DNA from: JALHNF01 sp031972295
GTDB lineage: Bacteria > Patescibacteriota > Minisyncoccia > Phycocordibacterales > UBA5272
Direction of reading: 5' to 3'
DNA length: 64,000 nucleotides
Assembly (NCBI GenBank): GCA_031972295.1
Contig: DALYEZ010000002.1
Span: forward strand, 1 to 64,000
This document shows positions 24,831 through 32,452 of this stretch, piece after piece. Under the pieces are notes generated by a model. That model was given only the letters and a program-made list of their open reading frames with translations. It did no database searches and was not told where the DNA came from. The number at the start of each line of letters is the position of its first letter. Position 1 is the stretch's first letter. The translations under genes were made by a program, and so were the position numbers.

Positions 24831-25601
24831 ATGAAGAAAGTGGCTATCAAAAAACTATACGAAGACGAGCATGTGGTGGTGATTTCAAAACCAGCCGGGC
24901 TTATGGTGCATCCAGATGGACGAAGTCGGGAAACGACTGTTGTTAGTTGGGTGAAAAGAAATTATCCAGAAATAAAGGATATTGGGGAGGTATTTCATTT
25001 TGAAGAAGGTAAAAAGAAAAAGGAAATTGCACGTCCAGGCATTGTGCATCGTTTGGATAAAGACACTTCAGGGGTGCTGCTCATTTGTAAAACAGAAGAA
25101 GGGTTTCGAAAATTAAAAGCGCAATTTAAAAATCATACTGTTAAGAAGGTCTATCGAGCGCTCGTGTGGGGACACATCAAACAAGACACGGGAATTATTG
25201 ATGCGCCGATTGCCCGAAGCAAAAGCGACTTCCGTGCACGTACGGTGCCGAATCATTTTGATGAAGACTCCCGAGGTACTGAACGAGAAGCTATTACGCG
25301 CTACAAAGTGCTTGGGAAATTCTTTTTAGGAAATAAAGATAAAAAAATGCCAGTAACTTATGTGGAGCTTTTGCCGCTTACTGGGCGTACCCATCAGCTC
25401 CGTGTTCACTGTAAGACCATGCGTCACCCCATGATCGACGATAAGCTCTATGGACCAGAGGATAAGTCAGAAGTTCTTGGGAGAACAGCTCTCCACGCCT
25501 TCCGGCTTACCTTTGTTTCTCCAAAAGCAGGGCTACAAACGGTAGAATGTCCGCTTCCGGAAGACTTCACAAAAACCCTTGCGAAGCTTACGAAAGTGTG
25601 A
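24831..25601 (+). CDS. RluA/RluD-family 23S rRNA pseudouridine synthase
   Basis: 256 residues with the family catalytic motif GIVHRLDKDTSGVLLICKT, EDEHVVVISKPAGLMVHPDG, HTVKKVYRALVWG, and LLPLTGRTHQLRVHCKTMRHP. No S4 domain precedes the catalytic core, so it is a short member. The target uridine cannot be told. TATAGT at 24819-24824 ends 6 nt before the ATG, arguing against the upstream start inside uppS. Confidence 0.9.
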   Translation: MKKVAIKKLYEDEHVVVISKPAGLMVHPDGRSRETTVVSWVKRNYPEIKDIGEVFHFEEGKKKKEIARPGIVHRLDKDTSGVLLICKTEEGFRKLKAQFKNHTVKKVYRALVWGHIKQDTGIIDAPIARSKSDFRARTVPNHFDEDSRGTEREAITRYKVLGKFFLGNKDKKMPVTYVELLPLTGRTHQLRVHCKTMRHPMIDDKLYGPEDKSEVLGRTALHAFRLTFVSPKAGLQTVECPLPEDFTKTLAKLTKV

Positions 25602-25615
25602 TATTTTCTATACTC

Positions 25616-26044
25616 ATGAAGACATCTATTCAACTTTCACCAGTGGATATCGAAGCGCGCAAGAAACTTGAGTTTAGCTCAGGTGACACAGTGCGCGTGT
25701 GGACAAAAATTGCTGACGAAAAAAACAAAGGAAAATTCCGTCTCCAGGCGTTTGAAGGAATGGTACTTGCTCGTAAACACGGCACTCAAGCAGGAGCTAC
25801 TTTCACTGTTCGAAAGGTAGCAAGTGGTGTAGGTGTTGAACGTATCTTCCCACTCTTTTCTCCAATGGTTGATTCTATTGAACTCACTAAGAAAGCTCAG
25901 GCTCGTCGATCAAAACTCTACTATGTTCGAGACAAAGCGGTAAAAGATATTCGTCGCAAGATGAAATCGCAAGTTGTTCGAAAGGTAAAATCTGGTACAA
26001 CAACTGCAGAAATTGCCGAGACAGCAGTAGAAGCAGAAGAATAA
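25616..26044 (+). CDS. rplS: 50S ribosomal protein bL19
   Basis: 142 residues: FSSGDTVRVWTKIADEKNKG, RLQAFEGMVLARK, FTVRKVASGVGVERIFPLFS, RRSKLYYVRDK. Located at the 30S/50S interface. It has an Ala/Glu-rich C-terminal extension. The ATG at 25616 is chosen over 25547, which overlaps the pseudouridine synthase. Confidence 0.96.
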   Translation: MKTSIQLSPVDIEARKKLEFSSGDTVRVWTKIADEKNKGKFRLQAFEGMVLARKHGTQAGATFTVRKVASGVGVERIFPLFSPMVDSIELTKKAQARRSKLYYVRDKAVKDIRRKMKSQVVRKVKSGTTTAEIAETAVEAEE

Positions 26045-26045
26045 T

Positions 26046-26080
26046 AAAAACAAAAGCCACAGCAATGTGGTTTTTGTTTT
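26046..26080 (+). terminator. Terminator after rplS
   Basis: AAAAACAAAAGCCAC pairs with GTGGTTTTTGTTTT across AGCAAT. Confidence 0.85.
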
Positions 26081-26096
26081 GTGGTATTATTTAGGT

Positions 26097-26354
26097 ATGA
26101 ATTTAGAAGGAGCAAAGGATTACCATGGAGTGTTTCCTGAAAATACATTCAGAACACACATTGGTTCCAGTGAGATTATCAAAACCCTTGAAGGGCTTAT
26201 CCAAAACAAGAGAGCTCAATTATCGAGTGAAGAATTAGCTCTCTTTGAGCAGGCAATAAAACAAGCAAATGATGAATTAGGTGAAAGGCTTCGCGCAAAT
26301 GATATAACCGCACAGCAAAAGTACCAGTTGCGAATTCGCGAGCTTTGCGAATAA
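26097..26354 (+). CDS. Hypothetical small protein
   Basis: 85 residues, Glu/Gln-rich and helical (IIKTLEGLIQNKRAQLSSEE, ALFEQAIKQANDELGERLRA). TATTAT at 26085-26090 ends 6 nt before the ATG, so it is a leaderless gene. No family recognised. Confidence 0.65.
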   Translation: MNLEGAKDYHGVFPENTFRTHIGSSEIIKTLEGLIQNKRAQLSSEELALFEQAIKQANDELGERLRANDITAQQKYQLRIRELCE

Positions 26355-26411
26355 GTTCTTTCTTGTCTCACCTGAGTTTTTGAGCTAGAATGCACCCACA
26401 GTTAAATATAT

Positions 26412-26495
26412 GCTCAGGTGGCGAAACTGGTAGACGCACTACCTTGAGGTGGTAGCGCCCGCAAGGGCATGGAAGTTCAAGTCTTCTCCTGAGCA
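26412..26495 (+). tRNA. tRNA-Leu(GAG)
   Basis: Acceptor GCTCAGG/CCTGAGC, anticodon arm CTACC-TTGAGGT-GGTAG (anticodon GAG), long variable arm (GCGCCCGCAAGGGCAT), T-arm GGAAG-TTCAAGT-CTTCT, discriminator A. Confidence 0.93.
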
Positions 26496-26853
26496 CAAAA
26501 GCCTTTAAAAATCTCCGACTACTCGGAGATTTTAGCTTTTGTGCAGCGGAGCGCGACTGGCGCGAGCTGGGTGAGAAATGTGTCGAAACACATTTCGCAA
26601 GACCTTTTCAGGTTGCAGCGAGTGAACAACGAAGCGAAATCGAAAAGGTGTACAGATTCTGTAAGAATCGAGGAAATTTTCGGAGCGACGGCGAGAAAAT
26701 ATCTGTGACCAAATGTTAAGAAAACCCTTTTAGGTCGCGAGCATTTTCAGCAGAAAATGACTTGTGACCAAAACGTAAACAATTCCCGCTTTTAGGCTTT
26801 TGTGTTAGCATACAAAAACGAATAAAGAAGGGTTTAGCCTTTGTATTCAGGAT
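26493..26853 (+). repeat. Structured non-coding region after tRNA-Leu, with element E3
   Basis: No gene. The tRNA end GCACAAAAGC (26493-26502) pairs exactly with GCTTTTGTGC (26535-26544) around a terminator-like hairpin (AAAATCTCCGA/TCGGAGATTTT, 26508-26533). Next come GCGCGACTGGCGCGAGC (26551-26567), GAAATGTGT/ACACATTTC, and ACCTTTTC/GAAAAGGT. At 26638-26669 lies AATCGAAAAGG, TGTACA and a GTA-triloop hairpin (GATTCT/AGAATC), matching the module in E1 and E2. Short repeats follow: two copies of TGTGACCAAA (about 26705 and 26762) and a second GGCTTTTGTGTTAGC. Confidence 0.6.
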
Positions 26854-26926
26854 GGTGTCTATGGTGTAACGGTTAACACAGAGGCTTGTGGAGCCTTTAA
26901 TTCGGGTTCGATTCCCGATAGACACC
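26854..26926 (+). tRNA. tRNA-His(GUG)
   Basis: G-1 is encoded at 26854 and pairs with C73, as expected for tRNA-His. Acceptor GTGTCTA/TAGACAC, anticodon loop TTGTGGA (anticodon GTG), T-arm TCGGG-TTCGATT-CCCGA. Its last 17 nt are repeated downstream (next entry). Confidence 0.95.
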
Positions 26927-27085
26927 CAAAAATGAACGAAGTGATTTTTTTGGCGTGTCTAAACAAACAAATAGTTTTGTTTGTGTTTAGGAATTGAAAA
27001 GTCTGAATATATCGCACGGAACGTAGTGAGTACGATTTGAAGACTATACTGTTCCTGTAAGGAAAGATTCCCGATAGACACCCAA
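26910..27085 (+). repeat. tRNA-linked structured element E2 flanked by direct repeats of the tRNA-His 3' end
   Basis: A 20-nt sequence covering the tRNA-His T-arm and acceptor end (26910-26929) is repeated exactly at 27066-27085, 156 bp on. Between them, 26920-26933 pairs with 26944-26960 (acceptor end plus trailer), a hairpin insert follows (26961-26988), then AGGAATTGAA (26989-26998) pairs with the T-arm. The shared module follows: GGAATTGAAAAG, a variable stem (AGTCT...AGACT), CTATACTG, GTA-triloop hairpin TTCCT-GTA-AGGAA (27052-27064) and GATTCC. Order and spacing match E1. The direct repeat resembles an attachment-site duplication, but no integrase gene is present. Confidence 0.75.
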
Positions 27086-27123
27086 GTTAGTTTTCTGCTT
27101 CAAAAAATGTTTTACTGCTACTA

Positions 27124-27957
27124 GTGAAGAAATTCTTATGGCATTATAAACGAGCAAAGCGCGACGGATACGGACTACTTTTTTTGTGGCGAGCATTTTT
27201 GCATTTCACACACATCTCCTCTTTCATTATTTTTGAGCGCAAAGGTGTAAAACTGTATTGCCACAACGATCCGTTTTCTTTTTGGCTATGGAATCACAAA
27301 GATGAACTTCGTGAGGACGAACTTTTTTTTGAACGGTTTCTGCGGGAAGGGGATACAGTGATTGATGCTGGAGCAAACATTGGGCTACTTACGCTTCGTG
27401 CGGCAAAAATAGTTGGAGTGCGAGGTAAGGTAATCTCGATAGAGCCTCACCCAGAAACATTTCGTTGGCTTAAGAAAAACACACTTTTGAACCGATTTTT
27501 AAACATACAATTTTTTAATATTGCCGTCGGACATAAACAACAACTTGTTTCATTTACTGATTTTAAAATTAAAGACATAAACAAAATATCAGAAAAAGAG
27601 GGAACACTTAAACTCCCATTAACGACTCTAGACACGTTGTGTAGTGATGTGTCACGCTGCATGCTTCTTAAAATTGACGTAGAGGGATTTGAATTACCAG
27701 CACTCTTTGGCGCCGAGGAACTTCTTAAAAAAACTGATGTTGTTATGTTTGAAAGTTCGCCGCGGAATTTCGCTCTTCAGAATTATTCTCTGCAAGACAT
27801 TTTTAGGTATCTGGAATTGCAAGGCTTTTCCGTGTTCAAAATACGTCCTGATTTCACAACAGAACACACGGCATCAAACTATGAGACCGTTGTAAAATAT
27901 GAAAATCTCTTTGCTACCAAAGATCTAGTTTTTTTAGAAAAAAGACTTAATGGGTAA
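27124..27957 (+). CDS. FkbM-family SAM-dependent methyltransferase
   Basis: 277 residues with a GTG start. The SAM site VIDAGANIGLLTLRAAK is followed by VISIEPHPETFRWLKKN, TLDTLCSD and LLKIDVEGFELPALFGA, the FkbM pattern. Such enzymes O-methylate sugars or other small molecules, often in glycan loci. No glycosyltransferase is next to it, so the substrate is unknown. The basic N-terminus (WHYKRAKRDGYG) is unremarkable. Confidence 0.85.
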   Translation: MKKFLWHYKRAKRDGYGLLFLWRAFLHFTHISSFIIFERKGVKLYCHNDPFSFWLWNHKDELREDELFFERFLREGDTVIDAGANIGLLTLRAAKIVGVRGKVISIEPHPETFRWLKKNTLLNRFLNIQFFNIAVGHKQQLVSFTDFKIKDINKISEKEGTLKLPLTTLDTLCSDVSRCMLLKIDVEGFELPALFGAEELLKKTDVVMFESSPRNFALQNYSLQDIFRYLELQGFSVFKIRPDFTTEHTASNYETVVKYENLFATKDLVFLEKRLNG

Positions 27958-27974
27958 GATGGTATAATAAAAGT

Positions 27975-28763
27975 ATGAGAAATTTAATCATAGGCATAAC
28001 ACTTGCTTTAATCGCGATTGTAATCGGAATCGGAATGTCGACAGGGAAATTAAAAATCCCCGGAATGGACGTTTCGGATACCCAGACACCTGTAACTTCT
28101 ACAAGCACACAGATTTCAGCTATCTCGGAGAAAAAAGTTGATGAGCAAAAAGGAAAGGTTCTTTACACACTTGTAACTCCAGTGATTACAGATGCCCTTA
28201 TCCTGCAAAAAAATATTGATGACTATGTTGATGGATTTAAGAAAGGTATTGTAAAAGCTGCCGAAGAAATTGATTTTGAAGGAGCATCAAGTAATTACTC
28301 ACTCAATATAAGTTATGAAGTCATTCGTAATGACGAAAAGATAATTGCAATCAGAATGTCAGCATCCGAGTATACTGGTGGAGCTCACGGAAATCCAAGT
28401 TTCGCATTCTTTATGTATGACGTAGGGGCGAAGCGGATGATTGGAGAAGAAGAAGTGTTTGTGAATAAAAAAGATCTCACACTTCTGAATCTTGTTGCAA
28501 ACGCGCTTATCAAAAAACCACAGTATAGTTTTGAAGACGGAGGAGTAACAAAAAGTATGTTTTTTGATGTTGATCAAAACAGACCGACTTTCATAGCAAA
28601 TCTAAGCACGGGTGGAAATATTGCTCTTTCTAAAAATGGTGTTTTGTTTAAGTATGGAGCATATGCAATTGGTCCATATGTACTCGGGGAACCAGAGATA
28701 GAAATGCCACTTGCTCAAATTGAAGTGTTTCTTACATCTTACGCCAAAACTTTTTTCAAATAA
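27975..28763 (+). CDS. RsiV-like exported protein (DUF4163/DUF3298)
   Basis: 262 residues. N-terminal membrane anchor IIGITLALIAIVIGIGMS, then a periplasm-like domain with ISYEVIRNDEKIIAIRMSAS, YTGGAHGNPSFAFFMYDV and LTLLNLVANALI, matching the DUF3298 family that includes the anti-sigma factor RsiV. No sigma factor gene lies nearby, so a regulatory role is not supported. TATAAT at 27963-27968 ends 6 nt before the ATG. Confidence 0.8.
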   Translation: MRNLIIGITLALIAIVIGIGMSTGKLKIPGMDVSDTQTPVTSTSTQISAISEKKVDEQKGKVLYTLVTPVITDALILQKNIDDYVDGFKKGIVKAAEEIDFEGASSNYSLNISYEVIRNDEKIIAIRMSASEYTGGAHGNPSFAFFMYDVGAKRMIGEEEVFVNKKDLTLLNLVANALIKKPQYSFEDGGVTKSMFFDVDQNRPTFIANLSTGGNIALSKNGVLFKYGAYAIGPYVLGEPEIEMPLAQIEVFLTSYAKTFFK

Positions 28764-28766
28764 TTT

Positions 28767-29531
28767 GTGACGTTTCTCCAAGCGCTGATACTTGGCATAG
28801 TCGAAGGTTTCACTGAATTTTTGCCGGTGTCTTCTACCGCACATCTTTTACTTGCAGAAAAGGTAATGGGGCTCGTACTTGATGAAAGAATGGTTACGTT
28901 TACTATTGCAGTGCAACTCGGGTCTATTGCAGCTGCGGCGATACTGTATGCCCGACAGTTTTTATCTGTTCGAAAAGTATCTGTTCTTATACTTGCCTTA
29001 CTACCAACGATCATTGTTGGGGTTTTTGTATATCCGTACATAAAGACACTTTTTACTCACGTACTTCTTATTATTCCGTGGACGCTTATTATTGGTGGAA
29101 TTTTAATGCTTGTTGGGGAACGCAAATATTCAAAAAAAGGATCTGTAGAAGAACGAGAACTTACCTTCAAAGAAAAACTGATTCTTGGTTGCGCTCAAAT
29201 CATTGCCCTTGTTCCAGGGGTATCACGTTCCGCAGCAATGATTGTTACAGGTCTTTTTGCTCGTTTTCCGCGTAGGGCAGTAACTTCGTTTACATTTATT
29301 TTAGCCGTACCGACTATGTTTTCAGCAACGGTGTATGACGTGTACAAATCACATATTCCATCTGAGTCTATTTTGAGTATTCCATTTGTAACTGGTTTTG
29401 TAACAGCGTTTTTAGTTGCTCTTGTATCTATTCGACTCATGTTGTTTTTGGTTCGCACCTATACTTTTGTGCCTTTTGCTTGGTACCGTATTTTTCTTGG
29501 CCTCTCAATCGCTCTCTTTGTATACCTGTAG
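28767..29531 (+). CDS. uppP: Undecaprenyl-diphosphate phosphatase (BacA/UppP)
   Basis: Recycles the C55 carrier by removing one phosphate. 254 residues, polytopic, with the two active-site motifs GIVEGFTEFLPVSSTAHLLL and VPGVSRSAAMIVTGL. It has a GTG start directly after the previous stop. It complements UppS (24146). Confidence 0.95.
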   Translation: MTFLQALILGIVEGFTEFLPVSSTAHLLLAEKVMGLVLDERMVTFTIAVQLGSIAAAAILYARQFLSVRKVSVLILALLPTIIVGVFVYPYIKTLFTHVLLIIPWTLIIGGILMLVGERKYSKKGSVEERELTFKEKLILGCAQIIALVPGVSRSAAMIVTGLFARFPRRAVTSFTFILAVPTMFSATVYDVYKSHIPSESILSIPFVTGFVTAFLVALVSIRLMLFLVRTYTFVPFAWYRIFLGLSIALFVYL

Positions 29532-29557
29532 GAATTCTGTATACTTACTGTATATAT

Positions 29558-30262
29558 ATGAAAGCATTTCTTCGTACATACGGACTCATTCTAGTAGTTA
29601 TTCTTGGTATCATAATTGGAGGATATTGGTACCTACAAAATCGTACCTTGCAAGGTATTGCGGAATTAGACGCTACGCAGGTTGCGGAATTGGTAAAGGT
29701 TGTTGGAAAACATGTGGTACTCCCAGAGCCTCTTGATGTAAGTAAGGTGCAAGTTGCTGGAGTGCAAGATGCTGAGAAATTAATGCAGGTGAGTCAGTTT
29801 TTTAAAGACGCTCAAAATGGCGATCAACTTCTTATCTTCCCAACAAAACTTGTCCTTTTCCGACCATCAGAAAACAAAATCGTAAACATCAGTGCTCCGA
29901 GCGGTGTACAGGATACTTCAGAAAGTGTTCCTGATATCACGAAAATAAATACAGGAGAGCAGCCTACGGAACAAAAAGTTGTTTCAAGAACACTTACTGT
30001 TGAAATCAGAAACGGAAGTGGAAAAACAGGTCTCGCGGGAGTTGTAAAAGGAAAATTTGCAACATTCCCACAACTAAGTGTTTCAAAGACAGGCAATGCG
30101 GCTAAGGACTCATACGAAACAACAGTGATTGTAAATAAAGAAAACTTTATGCTTCCTGATATTTCTACTGCAATCAAAGGATCTTCTCAAGCAAATCTTC
30201 CTGAAGGAGAAAAAGAAACAACAGCTGATATTTTGATTATTCTCGGTAAAGATGCTCAATAA
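29558..30262 (+). CDS. LytR_C-domain membrane protein
   Basis: 234 residues: an N-terminal anchor (LILVVILGIIIGGYWYL), an alpha/beta middle part (QFFKDAQNGDQLLIFPTKLV), and a C-terminal LytR_C-type domain (VEIRNGSGKTGLAGVVKGKF to ADILIILGKDAQ). The catalytic LCP domain is absent. In Patescibacteria such proteins are common and of unknown role, probably wall-associated. TATACT at 29540-29545 lies 12 nt upstream of the ATG at 29558. Confidence 0.8.
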   Translation: MKAFLRTYGLILVVILGIIIGGYWYLQNRTLQGIAELDATQVAELVKVVGKHVVLPEPLDVSKVQVAGVQDAEKLMQVSQFFKDAQNGDQLLIFPTKLVLFRPSENKIVNISAPSGVQDTSESVPDITKINTGEQPTEQKVVSRTLTVEIRNGSGKTGLAGVVKGKFATFPQLSVSKTGNAAKDSYETTVIVNKENFMLPDISTAIKGSSQANLPEGEKETTADILIILGKDAQ

Positions 30263-30268
30263 TTCTGT

Positions 30269-31633
30269 ATGCGAGAAAATTCCTCGCCGTGGATTTATCA
30301 ATTGAATCATGAACGTCCGACTCAAAAAATTACAGAGGACGTGGTAACAGATGTTGTTATTGTGGGTGGTGGCATTGCTGGTATTGCAACCGCGTTTTTC
30401 ATACTCAAATATACCAACAAAAAAGTTGTACTTTGTGAGCGTTCAAAAATAGGTCATGGTGCAACAGGGCACAATGCCGGGCAAATCGTAAGTTACTTCG
30501 AGCGACCATTTAAAGATTTAGTGAGTGAATTTGGCCTTGCGCTTGCCATAGAAGGACAGAGAGATGTCGAAAATGCTTGGCAACTTTTAGATGAGATGTA
30601 TACAGACGCATCGCTTAATGTACCGGTGTCGCGCTTTGAGGGACACATGGGGATACGAACAAAAGAACAACTTATTTCGTATCTCGAAGATATGAAGCTC
30701 CGCGTACAAGGAGGTTTAAGTAAGGAGAACATGCGGATCGCAATCGAGCTCAGCGATGTGTATCAAGATGTTTTGAAAGACTATAAAAATTTATACGAGT
30801 TTGTTCCTCATGTCGAAATTCTCGAGCTCTTAGAAACAGAAAATAAAGATTTTATTGCAAGCCTGTCGTTTTCAAAAGGGGTTACTAACAGCGCGCTTTT
30901 TGTACAGGAAATGGCCCTTTACCTACTAGAAACACATAAAGAAAGATTTTCTCTTTTTGAACACACAAATGTTTCAAAGGTTGTATTACATGGAACAGGG
31001 GTAGTGCTTGATACTGGTTTGCATACCATTTCTGCAGAAAAGATACTGCTTTGCACAAATGGCTTTGAAAGCTTCTCTATCTTTAGTAAAGAGGGTTTAG
31101 AACTAAACAAAAAATTCCATGCACGGGTGTATAGCCAGATTGCATATATGTCTGGCTATACCGAAAATCTCACACATCCACCAACAGCGATAAGTTATCT
31201 GGAAGGGGATGTTCCTGGTGCAGAAGCTGAGTATAACTACCTTACTCGAAGACCATTTGAGATTGAGAAAGACATAAAGCACAATCTCGTATGTGTAGGC
31301 GGGCCGACATCTCCGCTCTATAACGAAGTCACGTACACTGAAAGTGACGAATACCCAGAGCACGCTATAGAAGAACTAGATACTTTTTTACGTTCTACCT
31401 ATAAACACGTAGAAAATAAAAGCCCAGAATATAAATTTACATGGCATGGACTCATGGGATATACCAAAAATTATGTACGCATGATTGGTCCGGACCCAGG
31501 TCATCCAGAACTTTTGTATAATCTAGGGTGTAATGGTATCGGCATCTTGCCATCTATATGTGGGGGGAAAAAAATAAGCGACATGCTTGCGGGGAAAAAG
31601 ATGGAACCCTCAATATTCGATATTCATGATTAA
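30269..31633 (+). CDS. FAD-dependent oxidoreductase (DAO family)
   Basis: 454 residues. Rossmann motif DVVIVGGGIAGIATAFFIL with E of CERSKIG, then the DAO-type GATGHNAGQIVSYF. A C-terminal FAD segment reads NLGCNGIGILPSICGGKKI. It resembles glycine/D-amino-acid oxidase-type enzymes, but the substrate cannot be assigned. It starts 6 nt after the LytR_C gene and is followed closely by the phosphatase gene. Confidence 0.85.
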   Translation: MRENSSPWIYQLNHERPTQKITEDVVTDVVIVGGGIAGIATAFFILKYTNKKVVLCERSKIGHGATGHNAGQIVSYFERPFKDLVSEFGLALAIEGQRDVENAWQLLDEMYTDASLNVPVSRFEGHMGIRTKEQLISYLEDMKLRVQGGLSKENMRIAIELSDVYQDVLKDYKNLYEFVPHVEILELLETENKDFIASLSFSKGVTNSALFVQEMALYLLETHKERFSLFEHTNVSKVVLHGTGVVLDTGLHTISAEKILLCTNGFESFSIFSKEGLELNKKFHARVYSQIAYMSGYTENLTHPPTAISYLEGDVPGAEAEYNYLTRRPFEIEKDIKHNLVCVGGPTSPLYNEVTYTESDEYPEHAIEELDTFLRSTYKHVENKSPEYKFTWHGLMGYTKNYVRMIGPDPGHPELLYNLGCNGIGILPSICGGKKISDMLAGKKMEPSIFDIHD

Positions 31634-31639
31634 ATATCT

Positions 31640-32380
31640 ATGTCATTTTTCGCAGTAATTTTTCAAAGCGAAAACGCGATTTTGTTAGCCGCCCTTCTTT
31701 TTATTTTTTTCGGCAGGTCCTTTTTTAGAATTTTTTTACCAAAGCGTATTTATTTTATCCGTCATGGAGAAACTATTCTTAATAAGGCACATATCCGCCA
31801 GGATAGCATTGGGGGATTAAGTGATGAGGGAAAAAAACAGGCACAAGAAACAGGAATACGTCTTTCAAAAATGCACATACAGCATATGTACATAAGTCCA
31901 TATGAGCGAACTGCTGAAACTGCGGGAATTATAAATAATTTTGTTCACACACCTTTCACACTCACACCACTGCTCGCTGAGCGTCGAAACCCATCGGAAA
32001 TTATTGGCAAAAAGTATGACGACCTTGCGGTAGAGAAGATAGTGAATCAAATTGATCTTAGTAATCACGACGCAGAGTATCGATATTCAGATGAAGAAAA
32101 TTTTGCCGATTTGCAAAATCGTGCAAAAAAGCTTCTCAAGTATCTTGCCTTCCGCCCATACACAACAATCCTATGTGTCACACATGGTATTTTTCTTAAA
32201 ATGGTTTTGGCACACATTGTCTATGGCGAAAAGCTTACTCCTCTTATCCATGCGACACTCACATATTTAACCACCGTTGATAATGCAGGTATTACATTAG
32301 TGAAATACAACCCATGGAATGCATTTCTTGGTAAAAAAACGTGGAGCATTGTTGTTTTTAATGACACGACGCAGATTTAG
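31640..32380 (+). CDS. Histidine phosphatase / phosphoglycerate mutase-like protein, membrane-anchored
   Basis: 246 residues. A hydrophobic N-terminal segment (ILLAALLFIFFGRSFFRIFL) precedes the catalytic RHG motif YFIRHGETILNKA, the SPYERTAETA helix, and the second histidine in VTHGIFLKMVLAHIVYG. Substrate unknown; phosphatase activity follows from the motif. Follows the FAD oxidoreductase by 6 nt. Confidence 0.85.
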   Translation: MSFFAVIFQSENAILLAALLFIFFGRSFFRIFLPKRIYFIRHGETILNKAHIRQDSIGGLSDEGKKQAQETGIRLSKMHIQHMYISPYERTAETAGIINNFVHTPFTLTPLLAERRNPSEIIGKKYDDLAVEKIVNQIDLSNHDAEYRYSDEENFADLQNRAKKLLKYLAFRPYTTILCVTHGIFLKMVLAHIVYGEKLTPLIHATLTYLTTVDNAGITLVKYNPWNAFLGKKTWSIVVFNDTTQI

Positions 32381-32452
32381 ATCCTTGTAATAGTGTGTAG
32401 ATAGTGTATTAAACATCTCTGGTTTCTAAAATTTTTGATATAGTAAATGTAT

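Noticed and set aside
26910..27085. Complete integrated mobile element at tRNA-His
   Set aside because: The tRNA-end direct repeat looks like an attachment site, but only 156 bp lie between copies and no integrase or other gene is present, so it is reported only as a structured element.
26412..27123. CRISPR array in the repeat-rich DNA between tRNA-Leu and the methyltransferase gene
   Set aside because: Repeats here are few, of unequal length and spacing, and mostly inverted; no direct repeat-spacer pattern and no cas genes.
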